Origin: Desulfitibacter alkalitolerans DSM 16504
GTDB taxonomy: Bacteria > Bacillota > DSM-16504 > Desulfitibacterales > Desulfitibacteraceae
NCBI RefSeq assembly: GCF_000620305.1
Contig: NZ_KK211100.1
Coordinates: forward strand, 556,735 to 620,734
Reading direction: 5' to 3'
DNA length: 64,000 nt
The notes below the pieces were generated by a model. That model was not told the origin of the DNA, did not search any database, and saw only the letters and a program-made list of their open reading frames with translations. Of this stretch, positions 8,003 to 16,541 are shown in pieces; the stretch's first letter is position 1, and each line of letters starts with the position of its first letter. A program made the translations under genes and the position numbers.

Positions 8003-11000
8003 CTAATACCTTCTTAATGCTACAGTTTTTACGTTCTCAATAATTCTGTCAATCTGATTATAATCCAGAACAATGGGGTGTTTTTTACCATAGAGATATA
8101 GAAGATCATCAATCTCCTGGGCTATCTTATTATGAACATCAACATTATCATGCCAGTCAACTTTACTGTGCTTTTCGATGATAATATCTATATCAATTGC
8201 TATGTCAGCTAGGATGTTTTCATAGTTGTATATCTCTCTTGTTTCATTGACTTTTTCAGCATCTGGAGATTTATAACTATCTCCTTCTTCAAGTACTTCT
8301 TTTACTACTCCGTAAAAAGCCTGGGCATGGGAATGGTTTTTAATTTTTTCAGGATACTTGGTGCCAGAGTGCCCCTGCCTGAAGTCCTTCATAATATCAG
8401 ACATTTTCTTCAAGTATTCTGCATCTGATATCCTCTTATCCTTATATTCCTGAAGCACTTCTTCTATCCGTTCTGAAAACTTCTTGTAATAGGCTGGGTT
8501 TTCATCATATTTTGTTTCAATCCTCTTTGACATTCTAGTCCTAATGGCATCTGCTTTTGCCCTTGGGGTTTCCAGTCTAGTTAATTCCTGTTCAATGCCT
8601 TCTTCATCTAAAATGTCTACCGGATTAGTTATTCTAATTACTTCTTCAGCAGCAATATAGTTATCCATGAGCTTTTGCATTTTTGCTTCATACTCTTTAT
8701 GGTCAATAGTGTCTGAGTACCTAAGTTTTACTGATGCACGCAGTTCCTGGTAAAACTTAATGTCTCTCTTATATTTAGCAATTGCATCATCACCCAGGGC
8801 ATTATAGACATGCTCGGACTCTAAAGCTATGGCTAGATACCTGCCAAATAGGCTTAAGGCATCATAGAAATCATTTCTTATTTCCTCATTTGCCAGGAGC
8901 AGCTCATACTCTTCCTTGTCATTTTTGTTCTTGACAGGCACAAAGATATTTATAAGATTAGTATAGGCCTGCCTTAACATACCCACTACATTTATGACAT
9001 CTATTAAAGCACCCTTTAGGTCTTTTCCTTCAAAGTTTTCCAGGCCTGCACCTGAATATGCTTCCATGGCTTCATTTAGTTCTTGTATTAATCCCCTGTA
9101 ATCAATGATAAAGCCGTAGTCTTTTCCTTCAAATAGTCTGTTGACTCTGGCAATTGCCTGCAGCAGGGTATGTTCCTTCATGGGTTTGTCAATATAAAGA
9201 AGGGTTGCCCTTGGGGCGTCAAAGCCTGTAAGTAATTTATCCACTACAATCAAGAGATCCAATTCATCACCATTAACAAACTCATCCTTGATAGAGTCTT
9301 CATATTTTTCTTCATCCCCATACTTGTCCATCATTTTTGCCCAGAACCTGCGTACCCTGTCCTTGGACTCCTCATCCAACTCGTCATAGCCCTCTCGCTG
9401 ATCTGGAGGGGAAATGACTACTGCACAGTTAAGGTCCCCTAACTCTTCAAAAGCTTCTAGGTATTTTACTGCTTCTATCTTAGAGTTAGTAGCCAACATG
9501 GCTTTAAATTGGGAGCCCCTAGTCTTATAGTTATTTAGAAAATGTTCATTAATATCAAAGGCAATTAGCCTTAGCCTCTGCTCCGATGAGGCAATTTTTT
9601 CAAACCTGCTCCACTTTTTCTTTACCTCATCTTTTTGCTTGTGATTTAAGTTTCTAGTGATGATATCAAGTTGGTTATCTATGGCCTTACGGTTTACAGT
9701 CTGTTCAACCATTTTACCTTCATAAAGAAGTGGAACAATGGCTTTATCATCTACCCCGTCTTTAATTGTGTACTTGTGAATAAGCTTTCCGAATTTGCTC
9801 ATGGTGCTCTTTTCTTTTTTCATCAGGGGAGTGCCGGTAAAGCCAATATAACATGCATTGGGAAATACCCGCTTCATCTTGATATGCAGCTCACCGTATT
9901 GGGTGCGGTGGGATTCATCAACTAATACAAAGATGTCTTTTGAGGGTACTGGTTTTTGGTTCTTGGAAGCTGTATCAAATTTATGGACCAAAGTAGAAAT
10001 AATATCTGCTCCATTATCATTGATAAGTTCTACCAGGTTTTGACCGCTACTTGCTCTAGCAGCTTTTAATCTGGTATGGGTAAAGACTCGATGTATCTGC
10101 TTATCTAGATCTATTCTATCTGATACTAGGATTATTTTAGGGTTAACCTTCATAAGCTCTGACAATATGTATTTGGCCAGCATAACCATGGTCAAGGATT
10201 TGCCAGATCCCTGGGTATGCCAAATAACACCGGATTGCCGATTGCCGGAACTGTCATACTTCTGTATGGTTTCGATGATTTCTTTAATGGCAAAGTACTG
10301 CTGGTATCTGGCTATTTTTTTAACGTTTTTCTCAAAAAGGGTAAAAAACTGTGTGAGCTCCAAAAGCCTGTGAGGATGGAATAGAGAAACAATGTTCTTA
10401 TCCTGGTTGGTTGGTATTCTTCCCTTTACCACCTGTGACAACTGCCCCTGCAGCCACCCTTCATGCTCTTCTTTCCATATGGTCCAAAACTTCTTAGGGG
10501 TAGAACAGGTTGCATATTTAGTCTCGTTTTTGTTGGTGGCCATAACTACCTGGATAAACTTAAAGAGGTTAGGAGCATAATTCTTGGACTGGTTCCTGAT
10601 CATTTGTTCAATACCTTGGTTCACTGCAATGGATGATTTTTTACACTCAATAACAGCAAAGGGAATGCCGTTTACAAACAGCACTATATCCGGTCTGATA
10701 GTTCCCTGGCCGTCTTCTCTTTCCACTCTAAATTCTTCCACAACATGAAAGAGATTGTTGACAGGAGTATCCCAGTCAATAAAGTTAATGCTAAAGGATC
10801 TAACCCCCCCACTGTCAGGCAGCTTCTCTGGATAGCTGCGCCCTAGCATTAGTGAGTCATAAATTTTTTCGTTAGTTTTAACCAGCCCATCAGTTAATCC
10901 CTCATCAAGATCCTGCATGGCCTGCTGAATGTTTTTCATGGAAAACTGATAGTGTTTACCTTTATATTCATAGCTGTTAAGCTTTATAAGTTGGGCCTGC

Positions 11001-11149
11001 AGGATGTCTTTTAAGATTACATTATATAGGTTTCCCCTTTTAGCTTCTGCTTCCTCTGCAGGGATGTAGGTATATCCTAAGTTTTTCAAGACTTCTAGTG
11101 CTGGTATCTGGGAAATATTCAATTCATTAAATTCATTTTCAATTACCAT
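8003..11149 (-). CDS. hsdR: Type I restriction enzyme R subunit
   Basis: Protein of 1048 residues with the full R-subunit order. The N-terminal PD-(D/E)xK nuclease has D154 (RPDIVLFVNG) and E168-C-K170 (FAVIECKKS). Walker A is TQGSGKS near 312-318; the Walker B-like box VDESHR and the motif GFTGTP follow, then helicase motifs DKLLTGFDAP and QAIARVNRLF. It translocates DNA with ATP and cuts far from the recognition site, in complex with HsdM and HsdS. The ATG follows GGAGG by six bases. No lesion is visible, so the nuclease should be active. The C-terminal 300 residues are the helical S/M-contact region. Confidence 0.95.
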   Translation of the reverse strand: MVIENEFNELNISQIPALEVLKNLGYTYIPAEEAEAKRGNLYNVILKDILQAQLIKLNSYEYKGKHYQFSMKNIQQAMQDLDEGLTDGLVKTNEKIYDSLMLGRSYPEKLPDSGGVRSFSINFIDWDTPVNNLFHVVEEFRVEREDGQGTIRPDIVLFVNGIPFAVIECKKSSIAVNQGIEQMIRNQSKNYAPNLFKFIQVVMATNKNETKYATCSTPKKFWTIWKEEHEGWLQGQLSQVVKGRIPTNQDKNIVSLFHPHRLLELTQFFTLFEKNVKKIARYQQYFAIKEIIETIQKYDSSGNRQSGVIWHTQGSGKSLTMVMLAKYILSELMKVNPKIILVSDRIDLDKQIHRVFTHTRLKAARASSGQNLVELINDNGADIISTLVHKFDTASKNQKPVPSKDIFVLVDESHRTQYGELHIKMKRVFPNACYIGFTGTPLMKKEKSTMSKFGKLIHKYTIKDGVDDKAIVPLLYEGKMVEQTVNRKAIDNQLDIITRNLNHKQKDEVKKKWSRFEKIASSEQRLRLIAFDINEHFLNNYKTRGSQFKAMLATNSKIEAVKYLEAFEELGDLNCAVVISPPDQREGYDELDEESKDRVRRFWAKMMDKYGDEEKYEDSIKDEFVNGDELDLLIVVDKLLTGFDAPRATLLYIDKPMKEHTLLQAIARVNRLFEGKDYGFIIDYRGLIQELNEAMEAYSGAGLENFEGKDLKGALIDVINVVGMLRQAYTNLINIFVPVKNKNDKEEYELLLANEEIRNDFYDALSLFGRYLAIALESEHVYNALGDDAIAKYKRDIKFYQELRASVKLRYSDTIDHKEYEAKMQKLMDNYIAAEEVIRITNPVDILDEEGIEQELTRLETPRAKADAIRTRMSKRIETKYDENPAYYKKFSERIEEVLQEYKDKRISDAEYLKKMSDIMKDFRQGHSGTKYPEKIKNHSHAQAFYGVVKEVLEEGDSYKSPDAEKVNETREIYNYENILADIAIDIDIIIEKHSKVDWHDNVDVHNKIAQEIDDLLYLYGKKHPIVLDYNQIDRIIENVKTVALRRY

Positions 11150-11163
11150 GGTTCACCTCCGTC

Positions 11164-12507
11164 CTACACTCTGACCTTTCCGGTTAATAAGAGCTGCATA
11201 AGGCCTTTCTTTTGTTGTCTTAGTAGGTCTAGTTCTTGTTCGAGGAGATTAATCTCTGTATTACTATAGTTAATTATACCGGCTATATTTTTTTGTTCGG
11301 TTACGGGTGGATAGACTAAATATAGCTGTGAAAAATCACTAAACCCAATTTGTTTTCCATCTCTAATACCATATATAACTGAATTTAATCTCCTTATAAA
11401 GTTTTCAGTCTTAAGGTAATATTTATAATATCCTTTATCCATGTCAATTTTGTTTTTAATAACAGTGTAAGCAGGGCTGACTAATCCTTCATACTCTGAA
11501 TACTCTATACCACCCTGAAAGGATCGTAAGCTAATTACAAAATTACCAGATTCAACTTTTTTGTAAGTTCCTAAACTCTCTTTATCATATTTAATGTCTA
11601 TGTCTAGCTCACTTCTAGGAATAATTCCTCTATCCTGAGTTGCAGACAACACTTCCAAGTTACCATCATGTTTTTTATTTGTATGATTTTTGAATAAGTC
11701 CTCTGCCTTTAAAGAATTCCAATGCATGGGTATAATGCCAGCTTTGGTTTTTTTATATCCCACAGGGACTTCTCCATTTTTTATTATTTTTATTCTAGTT
11801 TGTATTTTCTTTCTATCTCGACTTACATTATCATTCCAAAGAATTTTACCAAAAAGCAAGTTTTGCATTAGACCCTTTTTCTGCTCTTTTTTCTGCTCAA
11901 TAAGCCTCTCTTTTAGTTCAATAGCTTTATCCCAGGTGGAGAGGATGGAGGCAATTTTTTGTTGTTCGGCGAGAGGTGGCATAGCAAATATAAAAGCGCT
12001 TAGATCTTTCGTTGTTATTTGGTTAATTGTTGCTCCTAAGTTTGCAAATATTTGTTTTTTAAAATGGTAAGTTTGCAGGAGTTGAAATATAAAACGTGAG
12101 TTTTTGCTTCTATAAACTGACATAAAAGCGCCAAATGAATGTCCTAAGTGCTGTTCAGATATATAAGCATTCTTTCCTATTAATGCTCTACTACCATTTC
12201 TAACACATACTAAAATGTCACCAATCTCAACCAGTAATTTATTTGGAATATTCTTCTTAACATACACATTATCGTTATAAACAAGTCTATTTCCCTCAAT
12301 ATTAGAAGAACGTAGAACTAAAGTTCCCGTATTATCATTACAAATATCACTTGGCGAATATGTCAAACCAATAATACTTTTGCCTAAACTGCCAAGTCTC
12401 CTGATTTCCCAATTTTCTGGAATAATTCCAACCTTCGTCTTCTTATACCCCTCCGGCACTTCACCTCTGTTAATCATCTCAATCCGTTCTTTAATCTCTG
12501 GCTTCAT
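11164..12507 (-). CDS. hsdS: Type I restriction enzyme specificity subunit, two TRDs
   Basis: Protein of 447 residues in two similar halves. Each half opens with GEVPxGYKKTKxGIIP (near residues 15 and 246), continues with a different target-recognition domain, and closes with a helix ending KKGLMQNLLFGK or KKGLMQLLLTGK. Each domain reads one half of a bipartite DNA site. The divergent TRD sequences predict an asymmetric target. The ATG overlaps the stop of the upstream DinD-like gene by four bases (ATGA), implying coupled translation. The near-identical opening repeats could serve for domain exchange by recombination. Confidence 0.92.
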   Translation of the reverse strand: MKPEIKERIEMINRGEVPEGYKKTKVGIIPENWEIRRLGSLGKSIIGLTYSPSDICNDNTGTLVLRSSNIEGNRLVYNDNVYVKKNIPNKLLVEIGDILVCVRNGSRALIGKNAYISEQHLGHSFGAFMSVYRSKNSRFIFQLLQTYHFKKQIFANLGATINQITTKDLSAFIFAMPPLAEQQKIASILSTWDKAIELKERLIEQKKEQKKGLMQNLLFGKILWNDNVSRDRKKIQTRIKIIKNGEVPVGYKKTKAGIIPMHWNSLKAEDLFKNHTNKKHDGNLEVLSATQDRGIIPRSELDIDIKYDKESLGTYKKVESGNFVISLRSFQGGIEYSEYEGLVSPAYTVIKNKIDMDKGYYKYYLKTENFIRRLNSVIYGIRDGKQIGFSDFSQLYLVYPPVTEQKNIAGIINYSNTEINLLEQELDLLRQQKKGLMQLLLTGKVRV

Positions 12508-12872
12508 TGGTCGTCACCTGTTGTAAGCTTTTTCTTTTTATCCTTTTCCAACTGTTTAATGCTTTGAGATGGTGTGGGCAAATCCTCAGGCATGGTGCCG
12601 CCTAATTCTTTAATTGTATTTCTTACCTTTTGACCTACATAAAAGTGGATTTTGTTAGCAAGATTTTTACCTATAATATTATCTCTTCTCAGTTTCTCGT
12701 CTGTCTGAGTTGCCCTAAACAAATTGGCTGCAAGCTCTGTACTGCCCATGTGGTCTAAGATATTTTGGCCTTTCTTTAGCCCCTTCTTTAAATGAATCTC
12801 TTTGCTCGTTAGGCCACCATAAAGCCCCATATATCCATGTTCTCTAAAATCAGCCTTTCTAAAATTACTCAT
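12504..12872 (-). CDS. DinD-like protein, C-terminal half only
   Basis: Protein of 122 residues that aligns from memory with the last ~125 residues of E. coli DinD. Key segments are HGYMGLYGGLTSKEIH, KGLKKGQNILDHMGSTEL, AANLFRATQTDEKLRRD and ELGGTMPEDLPTP. DinD is about 274 residues and inhibits RecA strand exchange. The N-terminal half is absent: hsdM ends 13 bases upstream, leaving no room for it. The ATG at 12872 has AGGAGG eight bases ahead, so the short form is probably a real translated gene rather than a fragment. It is tightly packed between hsdM and hsdS, which suggests a role with the restriction system. Confidence 0.85.
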   Translation of the reverse strand: MSNFRKADFREHGYMGLYGGLTSKEIHLKKGLKKGQNILDHMGSTELAANLFRATQTDEKLRRDNIIGKNLANKIHFYVGQKVRNTIKELGGTMPEDLPTPSQSIKQLEKDKKKKLTTGDDQ

Positions 12873-12884
12873 ATCCCACACCTC

Positions 12885-14414
12885 CTACAACCCTAACTCT
12901 TCAAGGTATTTTGCCATTTGGGCTTCCACTTCTTCCAGTTCTGCCTTGATATTCTTGATGTTTTCCTTAATCTCATCCATATCCACCTGTTCTTCTTCCT
13001 CAAAGGTGTCAACATAGCGTGGTATATTAAGGTTATAGTCGTTTTCTTTGATTTCATCTATTGCGGCCACATAGGAGAATTTATCTACAGTCTCATATCT
13101 GTCATACACATCTACAATTCTTTGAATATCCTCTTCTCTTAACCTATTCTGGTTTTTACCTTTCTCATAATAGCCTTCACCAGAGGCATCTATAAAAAGA
13201 ATTTTATTTCTATCCCTATTCTGTTTAAATACCAGGATTGTGGCAGGAATACCTGTGCCAAAGAATAGGTTTGCTGGAAGGCCAATAACTGCATCTAAAA
13301 GATTTAAATTAATAATCTGCTCTCTAATTTTCTTTTCGCTAGCTCCCCTAAATAATACCCCATGGGGTAGAACTACACCCATCCTGCCTCCTTCAGCTAA
13401 AGAGTGGAGCATGTGAAGGACAAAGGCAAAATCACCCTTGCTGGCAGGGGGTACACCCCATTCAAATCTTCTGTATGGATCTAATGAGGCTTCCATTTTA
13501 AACTGCTTATCACTACCCTCCCCGGCAAAGCCCATGGCCCATTTATCCAGGGAAAAGGGAGGATTAGCAACTACCACTTGAAATTTCATCAGTTTGTCAT
13601 CTTCCAGGTGTTGGGGATTAGAAAGGGTATCTCCCCAGGCAATCTTTGCATCGTCTATGCCATGTAAGAACATATTCATCAGGCATAGGGCTTGGGTCTG
13701 ACCGTTTCTTTCCTGGCCATAGATTTGAGCCTTACCGTTAGGAACTTTCTGATATGCTCTAATCAGCAGCGAACCAGATCCGCAGGTGGGATCATATATT
13801 CTATCATTAACTTCCGGCTTAACTAACCTGGCTAAAAGCTCGGATACCTGACTAGGTGTATAAAATTCCCCACCCTTTTTGCCAGCATCAGAGGCAAATC
13901 TGGAAATCAAAAATTCATAGGAATTGCCGATAACGTCATCCCCTGAAAGCTTAGAAGGTCTAAGGTCTAACTTGGCAAAGTCTTCTAGCATATTTTTTAG
14001 CATGGCATTTCTCTCTTTTGCTTTTCCTAGTACCGCTTCTGAATTAAAATCAATATTCTTAAACACACCGCGGAGCTTGGTCTTATTTTTTTCTTCTATT
14101 TGAGCTAATGCCTTGTTGATGGTTTCGCCTATCTCAGGGCTGCTTCTTTTATCATAAAGATAATCAAAAGTAGATTTTTCATCCATCATAAATCTTTCTC
14201 GGTCCAAGGCCCTTTTTATCCTAACTTCGTCTCCAGCATATCTTTCTTCATATTCTGTTAAGCGTTCCTTATATGTATCACTGAGATATTTGATAAAAAG
14301 CATAACCAGTATGTAATCTTTATAGGTAGAGGAGTCAATATTTCCTCTGAAGGTATCGCATGCCTGCCACAGCACATTATTTATCTGATCTTGGGTAAAT
14401 TTTTGACTCATCAT
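12885..14414 (-). CDS. hsdM: Type I DNA methyltransferase subunit M
   Basis: Protein of 509 residues. An N-terminal helical HsdM_N domain (about 1-150) precedes the N6-adenine methyltransferase fold. YTPSQVSELL lies near 185, the SAM-binding motif DPTCGSGSLL near 208-217, and the catalytic NPPF at 284-287. It methylates the site chosen by HsdS and is also required for cleavage. Its ATG overlaps the end of the upstream half-size S gene by four bases. The last ~35 residues form a charged coiled coil. Confidence 0.95.
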   Translation of the reverse strand: MMSQKFTQDQINNVLWQACDTFRGNIDSSTYKDYILVMLFIKYLSDTYKERLTEYEERYAGDEVRIKRALDRERFMMDEKSTFDYLYDKRSSPEIGETINKALAQIEEKNKTKLRGVFKNIDFNSEAVLGKAKERNAMLKNMLEDFAKLDLRPSKLSGDDVIGNSYEFLISRFASDAGKKGGEFYTPSQVSELLARLVKPEVNDRIYDPTCGSGSLLIRAYQKVPNGKAQIYGQERNGQTQALCLMNMFLHGIDDAKIAWGDTLSNPQHLEDDKLMKFQVVVANPPFSLDKWAMGFAGEGSDKQFKMEASLDPYRRFEWGVPPASKGDFAFVLHMLHSLAEGGRMGVVLPHGVLFRGASEKKIREQIINLNLLDAVIGLPANLFFGTGIPATILVFKQNRDRNKILFIDASGEGYYEKGKNQNRLREEDIQRIVDVYDRYETVDKFSYVAAIDEIKENDYNLNIPRYVDTFEEEEQVDMDEIKENIKNIKAELEEVEAQMAKYLEELGL

Positions 14415-14992
14415 AATTCCTCCCTGGGGTCAAAGTATTTTTGTAAGATGGATCTATATAATTTCTCTTTTTCTCTGGCCAAGTCCTTTAGTAATTTCTT
14501 CTCCTGTAGATATAACCTTGTAATATGTTCTAGTTTCCTTTGTTTATCAACTGATTGTTCTTTAATTTCTAAATCTTTTAAGAAACTGGTTCTAATGATA
14601 GTTAAGGCTGTTCCAAATGATTCTTTAATGAACTGTTTTTTTGCTGCTTCTGAGTTTAAGTATAAAGTCAAATATTCCGGATTAATTCTATCACTAGTTA
14701 ATCTTATTATTGCAAACAAAGATGGAATGAGAAGTCCTTCTAATCCATCAGAAATACTAACTGCAGTGTTAGGAGAGCTTAACCGCACAATAATATCACC
14801 TTTTTCAGTTAGATATTGAGGTTTTATAATCTCAGAACTTCCAAACTCTTCTAGATGGTTTATGTTAAGCCAGCCCTCTTCTTCAAAACTCCTTAGAGTA
14901 AGCATTCTATACTTATACTTTGGATCTAAATTTGCTTTTTTTCTAGCAACAACAAGTCCTGAAGAAACCTTAGCAATTTCGCCAAGCTTCAT
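14411..14992 (-). CDS. Half-length type I specificity subunit
   Basis: Protein of 193 residues with one target-recognition domain (about 1-130) followed by one conserved helix (about 140-193, 'QRKLEHITRLYLQEKKLL'). This is half of a normal HsdS. It is the first gene of the operon, with AAGGTG eight bases before the ATG, and overlaps hsdM by four bases. Half-S proteins can dimerise to read a palindromic bipartite site, so the locus may own two specificities. Alternatively it may be a regulatory or relic subunit. It ends in KYFDPREEL rather than being cut mid-fold. Confidence 0.8.
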   Translation of the reverse strand: MKLGEIAKVSSGLVVARKKANLDPKYKYRMLTLRSFEEEGWLNINHLEEFGSSEIIKPQYLTEKGDIIVRLSSPNTAVSISDGLEGLLIPSLFAIIRLTSDRINPEYLTLYLNSEAAKKQFIKESFGTALTIIRTSFLKDLEIKEQSVDKQRKLEHITRLYLQEKKLLKDLAREKEKLYRSILQKYFDPREEL

Positions 14993-15048
14993 GTGGTTAT
15001 CACCTTCTTTTTTGGAGAGATTTGTACAACCACCATATTCTTAGCTTA

Positions 15049-15077
15049 AGTATATGTAACATTTTCCATAAAGTCAA
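15049..15077 (-). promoter_or_regulatory. Sigma-A promoter of the restriction operon
   Basis: On the minus strand TTGACT (15077-15072) and TATACT (15054-15049) are 17 bases apart, about 57 bases upstream of the half-S start codon. It lies inside the island, so the operon carries its own promoter. Confidence 0.75.
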
Positions 15078-15196
15078 ATATTATTTGTACTATTCAGAAA
15101 ATATCTTTTTAAAGTAATTTGTTATTTACAATTAATAACTTTGCTTGCAAAACAGATATCTATATCCTATAAAACTATAAAAAGTTCTTTAGCAGA

Positions 15197-15298
15197 ATCA
15201 AAAAGACACTCAACTCATTGAGTGCCAAGTGCTTTTGGGTTTGGTGCGGGAGAAGGGACTTGAACCCCCACATCGGTAGATACTAGATCCTAAGTCTA
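15197..15298. repeat. Proximal att-like repeat inside tRNA-Leu(TAG)
   Basis: Counterpart of 5858-5959 (offset 9,339; two mismatches). It covers the 3' 57 bases of the intact tRNA plus terminator. The terminator stem has one A-C mismatch here, as expected if this end came with the element. Confidence 0.85.
15205..15226 (-). terminator. Terminator of the tRNA operon
   Basis: GACACTCA pairs with TGAGTGCC with one mismatch, followed on the minus strand by a T-run; it lies 15 bases past the CCA of tRNA-Leu. Confidence 0.7.
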
Positions 15299-15326
15299 GC
15301 GCGTCTGCCAATTCCGCCACTCCCGC
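15242..15326 (-). tRNA. tRNA-Leu(TAG), integration target
   Basis: 85 bases with CCA. Acceptor GCGGGAG/CTCCCGC; anticodon arm CTAGA-CTTAGGA-TCTAG gives TAG; long variable arm present. Last gene of the tRNA operon, with its 3' part inside the island repeat. Confidence 0.95.
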
Positions 15327-15342
15327 ATGTTAAAGTTTTTAA

Positions 15343-15418
15343 TGGTGAGCCATCCGCGACTCGAACGCGGGACACCCTGATTAAAAGTCAGGTGCTCTAC
15401 CGACTGAGCTAATGGCTC
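15343..15418 (-). tRNA. tRNA-Lys(TTT)
   Basis: 76 bases with CCA. Acceptor GAGCCAT pairs with ATGGCTC; anticodon arm CCTGA-CTTTTAA-TCAGG gives TTT; standard T-loop GTTCGAGTC. Confidence 0.95.
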
Positions 15419-15426
15419 ATGTACAA

Positions 15427-15501
15427 TGGCTGGGGCGGCAGGATTCGAACCTACGAGTGGCGATTCCAAAGACCGCTGCCTTACCGCTTGGCTACGCCCC
15501 A
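15427..15501 (-). tRNA. tRNA-Gln(TTG)
   Basis: 75 bases with CCA. Acceptor TGGGGCG pairs with CGCCCCA with discriminator G; anticodon arm GCGGT-CTTTGGA-ATCGC gives TTG. The U1-A72 pair is typical of bacterial tRNA-Gln. Confidence 0.95.
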
Positions 15502-15523
15502 AAATTTCTTGATGAACTGAATA

Positions 15524-15600
15524 TGGGGTGGATGATGGGACTTGAACCCACGGCCCCCAGAGCCACAATCTGGTGCTCTAACCAACTGAGCTACACCCAC
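15524..15600 (-). tRNA. tRNA-His(GTG)
   Basis: 77 bases with CCA. Acceptor GTGGGTG/CATCCAC, anticodon arm CCAGA-TTGTGGC-TCTGG gives GTG. Discriminator C can pair with an encoded G at 15601 (position -1), the hallmark of tRNA-His. Confidence 0.95.
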
Positions 15601-15626
15601 CATCGGTTACACTTACTAAAATTATA

Positions 15627-15703
<77 letters not shown>

Positions 15704-15717
15704 TCAAAGACATTTTA

Positions 15718-15791
15718 TGGAGCGGGTGATGGGGATCGAACCCACGCGACTGGCTTGGAAGGCCAGAACTCTACCATTGAGCTACACCCGC
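15718..15791 (-). tRNA. tRNA-Gly(TCC)
   Basis: 74 bases with CCA. Acceptor GCGGGTG/CACCCGC; anticodon arm CTGGC-CTTCCAA-GCCAG gives TCC. First gene of the six-tRNA operon, about 32 bases past the promoter -10. Confidence 0.95.
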
Positions 15792-15822
15792 TCGGGATGT
15801 CGTCTCGCGACTGACAAAATTC

Positions 15823-15851
15823 ATTATACCCTAAATCCAATTTCATGTCAA
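15823..15851 (-). promoter_or_regulatory. Perfect consensus promoter of the tRNA operon
   Basis: TTGACA (15851-15846) and TATAAT (15828-15823) on the minus strand are separated by exactly 17 bases. The six tRNAs follow with no other promoter or terminator until 15226, so they are probably one transcript. Confidence 0.9.
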
Positions 15852-15926
15852 AGGTTTTTTGGTTTTCTTTTGTTTCTTCGCCTTCAACGGATGTTATTAT
15901 AACATGATATCCCATCATGTTCAAGA

Positions 15927-16541
15927 TTATTTATTCAAAATATCTGCAAGTATTTTTACAGCCTTTCTAAAAGCTTCCGACCTGTGACTAATTGTGTTTT
16001 TAATGTCTGGGTCCAGTTGGGCTAGTGTTTTTTTGTACTGGGGAAGATAAAAAATAGGGTCAAAGCCAAAACCATATTCACCTTTAGGCTCATCAACGAT
16101 AATACCTTCACAAGTTCCATGAGTTTCAAAATAGTTTCCGGCTGGAGTCATGATACAAATTGCACATCTAAAACGTGCAGTTCTTTTTTCATAGGGAATA
16201 TCTTTTAATAATGCTAGAAGCTTTTCATTGTTTTTTTTATCATCCCTTGGCTCACCTGCAAATCTTGCCGAATGAATTCCTGGAGCTCCATCCAGATAAT
16301 CTACCTCAAGGCCAGAATCATCTGCCAGGGTAATAAGATTGGTTTTTGAACACACAGCCTTTGCCTTTATATAAGAATTCTCTCTAAATGTGCTTCCATC
16401 CTCAATAATTTCAGGAGCATCAGGAATATCCAACAGTGATATGACATCAACATCAAGAGAGTCTTTTTTAAGCATTGCAGCAAACTCTTTTATTTTACCT
16501 TGATTTTGGGTAGCAAGTACTATTTTTTTATGATTTGACAT
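15927..16541 (-). CDS. rdgB: XTP/dITP pyrophosphatase
   Basis: HAM1/RdgB-family protein of 204 residues. It opens with [15 protein letters not shown] (nucleotide-binding loop) and contains [11 protein letters not shown] and the C-terminal SHRSEAF, all family signatures. It hydrolyses non-canonical purine triphosphates (XTP, dITP) to monophosphates to keep them out of nucleic acids. The ATG at 16541 lies about eight bases after AAGGA; an ATG at 16550 is also in frame. It overlaps the end of rph by 14 bases, so the two are translated together. The rph-rdgB order is common in Firmicutes. Confidence 0.95.
   Translation of the reverse strand: MSNHKKIVLATQNQGKIKEFAAMLKKDSLDVDVISLLDIPDAPEIIEDGSTFRENSYIKAKAVCSKTNLITLADDSGLEVDYLDGAPGIHSARFAGEPRDDKKNNEKLLALLKDIPYEKRTARFRCAICIMTPAGNYFETHGTCEGIIVDEPKGEYGFGFDPIFYLPQYKKTLAQLDPDIKNTISHRSEAFRKAVKILADILNK

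Larger units (their letters stand above)
5858..15298. mobile_element. tRNA-Leu-integrated defence island
   Basis: Boundaries are the two 102-bp copies, 9,339 bases apart. The content is an Abi_2 gene and a six-gene type I restriction-modification operon, all leftward, while both flanks carry housekeeping functions. The intact tRNA-Leu(TAG) remains at the 15.3-kb side, its 3' half supplied by the element. No integrase, excisionase, relaxase or phage structural gene is seen, so mobility would have to be provided in trans or has been lost. Insertion is inferred from structure; a strain with an empty site would prove it. Confidence 0.8.
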
